A stretch of DNA of 7,734 nt from Bacteroidales bacterium (GTDB lineage Bacteria; Bacteroidota; Bacteroidia; Bacteroidales; BM520): assembly GCA_023230285.1 (NCBI GenBank), contig JALNXP010000115.1, forward strand, positions 1 through 7,734, written 5' to 3'. The first letter of the stretch is position 1. The number at the start of each line of letters is the position of its first letter. Both the position numbers and the translations under genes were made by a program. Below are positions 5,788 through 7,734 of the stretch, one piece after another. The notes below the pieces were generated by a model. It saw only the letters and a list, made by a program, of their open reading frames with translations, made no database searches and was not told the DNA's origin.

Positions 5788-6828
5788 TTAAGGACAATCG
5801 GTAATTTTAGATAAAAGATATTTTTTTGTACTCAGGAGTCCGCAGGCAGCTTCGATGTCTGTTCCGCGAGAACTTCTTATTGTAGTAGGAAAGCCTTTGT
5901 TGCTTAACTTATCTCGGAAATTTTCTATTGTTTCTTTAGATGATGATTGAAAGTTGTCGCCCGGAACTGTATGATAAGATATTAAATTTACGATACAGCG
6001 TAAGCCGTTGAGCAGACGGCAAAGCTCTTTTATGTGCCGGTCGCTGTCGTTGATGCCTGAAAACATGATGTACTCGAAAGATACTCTGCGCTGCTTACCC
6101 CAATCGTATTCTTTTAAAGCTGAAATTATGTCTGCAATGGGGTATTTATGGTTGACAGGCATTAATTGTGAACGTTCTTCATCGAAAGGAGAATGCAGAC
6201 TTATTGCTAAGTTGCAATCCGAACTGTTCAAGAAAGTGTTGATATAAGGTGTAATGCCTACTGTCGATACTGTTATTTTCCTCTTTCCTATCATAAAGCC
6301 ATAATCACTTGAAAGTATATCAAGTGCTGACATGACATTATCATAATTATCAAAAGGTTCTCCCATCCCCATAAATACTATGTTGGTAATAAAGTTTCTC
6401 TCCGGAATGGCGTTTAATTGGTTGATGATGTCGTAAGTGCTTAACTTTTCTTGAAGACCTTGTTTGCCTGTGTAACAAAAAGTACAGCCCATTTTACAAC
6501 CGGCTTCCGAAGAAACACAAAGCGTATGTCGCCTGCCGTCAGGTATATACGCAGATTCGACATAATTTCCACCTTCTGTGCAGAATAAATACTTCTTTGT
6601 TCCATCTGCGGATGTTTTTACATCAACAGGTGGATTTTTTTCTATACTGTAAAGTTCGCTGATTTTTTTTTGATTGAGCTTTGAAATATTTATCATATCT
6701 TCAAAATTGTCGATGCCACTATTGTAAATCCAATAGGCTAATTGTTTGGCTACAAATGTTTTAAGACCTAATCCGGCTACAATATTTTGAAGTTCCGGCA
6801 ACGTTTTTCCGATTAAAGAAATTTTCAT
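5788..6828 (-). CDS. rlmN: 23S rRNA (adenine(2503)-C(2))-methyltransferase / tRNA m2A37 methyltransferase RlmN
   Basis: This is a 346-residue radical-SAM enzyme that installs C2 methylation on A2503 of 23S rRNA and, in the E. coli enzyme, on A37 of certain tRNAs. It acts in the cytosol. Residues ~1-100 form the N-terminal accessory domain (KTLPELQNIV, RQ-like AKQLAYWIY). The [4Fe-4S] motif is CKMGCTFC (Cys111, 115, 118), followed by GMGEPFDNYDNV (154-165), the SAM-binding ISLHSPFDEERSQLMPVN (209-226) and FEYIMFSGIND. The catalytic mono-methylated Cys is Cys329 in RGTDIEAACG, matching E. coli Cys355. All key residues are present, so it should be active. The frame extends upstream to 6933, but the ATG at 6826-6828 gives the normal family N-terminus. 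The longer form would also overlap the rsfS promoter and start. It diverges from rsfS. The next gene downstream begins 163 bp away and has its own promoter, so rlmN is probably monocistronic. Confidence 0.97.
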   Translation of the reverse strand: MKISLIGKTLPELQNIVAGLGLKTFVAKQLAYWIYNSGIDNFEDMINISKLNQKKISELYSIEKNPPVDVKTSADGTKKYLFCTEGGNYVESAYIPDGRRHTLCVSSEAGCKMGCTFCYTGKQGLQEKLSTYDIINQLNAIPERNFITNIVFMGMGEPFDNYDNVMSALDILSSDYGFMIGKRKITVSTVGITPYINTFLNSSDCNLAISLHSPFDEERSQLMPVNHKYPIADIISALKEYDWGKQRRVSFEYIMFSGINDSDRHIKELCRLLNGLRCIVNLISYHTVPGDNFQSSSKETIENFRDKLSNKGFPTTIRSSRGTDIEAACGLLSTKKYLLSKITDCP

Positions 6829-6835
6829 ATAATAT

Positions 6836-6847
6836 TTTTTGCAAAAA
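6836..6847. promoter_or_regulatory. 12-bp perfect palindrome shared by divergent rlmN/rsfS promoters
   Basis: TTTTTGCAAAAA is a perfect inverted repeat in the 61-bp gap between the two divergent starts. Its left half supplies the TTTG (6838-6841) that fits the -33 of the rsfS promoter. Its right half forms most of the -7 box of the rlmN promoter on the other strand. The symmetry may simply come from the two promoter elements meeting. An operator role is possible but unsupported. Confidence 0.4.
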
Positions 6848-6870
6848 TAACAGAATTTGTTGTACTTTTG
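6838..6870 (+). promoter_or_regulatory. Bacteroidota promoter for rsfS-ftsH
   Basis: A -33 TTTG (6838-6841) and a perfect -7 box TACTTTTG (6863-6870, TAnnTTTG) are separated by 21 bases, close to the spacing described for the Bacteroidota primary sigma factor. Transcription would begin near 6877, about 13 bases before the rsfS ATG at 6890. This position excludes the in-frame TTG at 6857 as the rsfS start, because it lies upstream of the -7 box. Confidence 0.6.
6842..6849 (-). promoter_or_regulatory. Bacteroidota -7 box for rlmN
   Basis: On the minus strand this reads TATTTTTG, a perfect TAnnTTTG match. It lies 13 bases from the rlmN ATG, which implies a leader of only about 7 bases. A possible -33 TTTG lies 24 bases upstream, longer than usual. 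In such AT-rich DNA a match of this kind can be chance, so confidence is moderate. Confidence 0.4.
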
Positions 6871-6889
6871 TGACAAATTGAGAAATAGT

Positions 6890-7255
6890 ATGGTTGTAGA
6901 AAAAAATGAGGCAATGCTGCTGTCAGAAATCATTGCAAAAGCAATGGTTTCTAAAAAAGCGGAAAATGTAATCAGAATGGATTTAAGGAAAATCCGTAAT
7001 CGTATATGTGACTGCTTTGTTGTGTGTCAAGGTAATTCTGCCGTTCATATACAAACAATTAGAGATGCTGTAATAGATGAAGTCCGCAAAGCTGTTGGCG
7101 AAAAACCTTGGCATGTAGAAGGTGAAGATAAGTCGGAATGGCTGTTGGTGGATTATGCAAATGTTGTGGTTCATATCTTCATGGAAAAGACACGAAAATT
7201 CTATAATATAGAAGACCTTTGGGCGGATGCCGAAATTACTAAATTTGATAATTAA
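6890..7255 (+). CDS. rsfS: Ribosome silencing factor RsfS (Iojap/DUF143 family)
   Basis: This is a 121-residue protein of the usual family length. RsfS binds ribosomal protein uL14 on the 50S subunit and blocks joining with 30S, damping translation when nutrients are scarce. The family pattern is complete: DLRKIRNRICDCFVVCQGNS (31-50), HIQTIRDAV (53-61), the EKPWHVEGED turn (71-80), WLLVDYANVVVHIF (84-97), then R-x-FYNIEDLWADA (102-114). The ATG at 6890-6892 is chosen over the upstream in-frame TTG because the promoter -7 box lies between them and the family N-terminus fits. ftsH begins 23 bases after its stop on the same strand, so the two are probably one transcript, an arrangement often seen in Bacteroidota. 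It diverges from rlmN, another ribosome-related gene. Confidence 0.96.
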   Translation: MVVEKNEAMLLSEIIAKAMVSKKAENVIRMDLRKIRNRICDCFVVCQGNSAVHIQTIRDAVIDEVRKAVGEKPWHVEGEDKSEWLLVDYANVVVHIFMEKTRKFYNIEDLWADAEITKFDN

Positions 7256-7278
7256 AAATATAATCTTGGATTTATTGT

Positions 7279-7734
7279 ATGGAACAAAAAAATAATTTTA
7301 ATGATAAAGGTCCTTTTAATCAGAGACCAAACAAACCTACTAAACGAAAGTTCGGTTTTTATTGGGTGTATATTATTATAGCTTTGATTTTAGTGGGCTA
7401 TAGTGCTTTTTTCTATAAAGGAGAAACTAAAGAAACCAATTGGAAAGATTTGAAAGTAATGCTTTCGAGTGGCGATGTTCAAAAATTAGTTTTAGTCAAT
7501 AAAGAGTATGTTGAAATTTATATTAAGCCCGAGAGTGTTGCAAAATATTCTGAAAATGATAAAGTTGGCAAGTTGATAAACAGGGGCGATGTACCAATGT
7601 ATACGTTTCAGATTAGCAGCGTAGAACAATTTGGTGAAGATATAAGAGAGGCACAACAAGATTTGCCTTCAGACCAAGTTGTTTATTACGAAAGTGATAA
7701 GCGTAGCAATTGGGGTGCTGAATTTTTATGGTTT
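7279..7734 (+). CDS. ftsH: ATP-dependent zinc metalloprotease FtsH, N-terminal part (cut by window edge)
   Basis: The 152 codons present encode the N-terminal part of FtsH, the membrane-anchored AAA+ protease that degrades misfolded membrane and some regulatory proteins. The sequence shows an Asn/Lys/Pro-rich cytosolic N-terminus, one transmembrane helix at about residues 27-47 (FYWVYIIIALILVGYSAFF), and the start of the periplasmic domain. NWKDLKVMLSSGDVQKLVLV and KEYVEIYIKPES match the typical Bacteroidota FtsH periplasmic region, which normally reads N-W-x-x-F/L...GDV-x-K-V-x-V-V-N-K. The AAA domain and the HEXXH protease site lie beyond the window, so catalytic integrity cannot be judged. 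It follows rsfS after 23 bases with no separate promoter seen. The identification rests on the N-terminal pattern plus synteny with rsfS. Confidence 0.9.
   Translation, partial: MEQKNNFNDKGPFNQRPNKPTKRKFGFYWVYIIIALILVGYSAFFYKGETKETNWKDLKVMLSSGDVQKLVLVNKEYVEIYIKPESVAKYSENDKVGKLINRGDVPMYTFQISSVEQFGEDIREAQQDLPSDQVVYYESDKRSNWGAEFLWF

Noticed and set aside
6983..7174. Minus-strand 63-codon frame opposite rsfS
   Set aside because: It lies entirely antisense to rsfS, whose protein pattern is complete.

Overview
The window looks like a chromosomal segment of a Bacteroidota bacterium, most likely order Bacteroidales. The support is AT-rich DNA, several promoter elements of the Bacteroidota type (-7 box TAnnTTTG) with no clear Shine-Dalgarno sequences, a BACON-PEGA outer-membrane protein paired with a lipoprotein, and an rsfS-ftsH pair of the kind common in this phylum. 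I cannot name a species. No RNA gene, CRISPR array, insertion sequence, phage gene or integrase was seen.

Layout from left to right. (1) 1-2770, minus strand: a surface/envelope pair. The upstream gene encodes a 607-residue exported protein with two BACON-like domains, one PEGA domain and a C-terminal beta-barrel that looks internally duplicated. Eight bases after it starts a lipoprotein gene that runs off the left edge. (2) 2845-5624, minus strand: a compact three-gene operon, transcribed in the order steroid 5-alpha-reductase homologue, old-yellow-enzyme-type flavin reductase, short-chain dehydrogenase with a hydrophobic tail. (3) 5788-6828, minus strand: rlmN, the radical-SAM 23S rRNA/tRNA adenosine C2 methyltransferase. 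(4) 6890-7734, plus strand: rsfS (ribosome silencing factor) followed by the 5' part of ftsH (membrane AAA+ metalloprotease), which runs off the right edge. rlmN and rsfS diverge from a 61-bp gap with back-to-back promoter elements.

The most interesting region is the three-gene operon. The protein of 4857-5624 resembles eukaryotic SRD5A/DET2 steroid 5-alpha-reductases over nearly its whole length. It sits with a flavin-dependent enoate reductase (a plausible 5-beta- or other delta-4 reductase) and an SDR (a plausible hydroxysteroid dehydrogenase). From memory, this combination of 5-alpha-reductase, 5-beta-reductase and 3-beta-HSDH homologues is the one reported in gut Bacteroidales that make allo/iso bile acids such as isoallolithocholic acid. 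I therefore propose that this operon reduces host- or diet-derived 3-oxo-delta-4 sterols or bile acids. The family assignments are strong. The substrate and the direction of reaction are inference.

The remaining genes are conserved housekeeping functions (rlmN, rsfS, ftsH) and an uncharacterised envelope pair. Three reading frames appear longer than the real genes because of upstream TTG or in-frame extensions. I trimmed the starts of the 5-alpha-reductase, rlmN and rsfS, using promoter positions and family N-termini.
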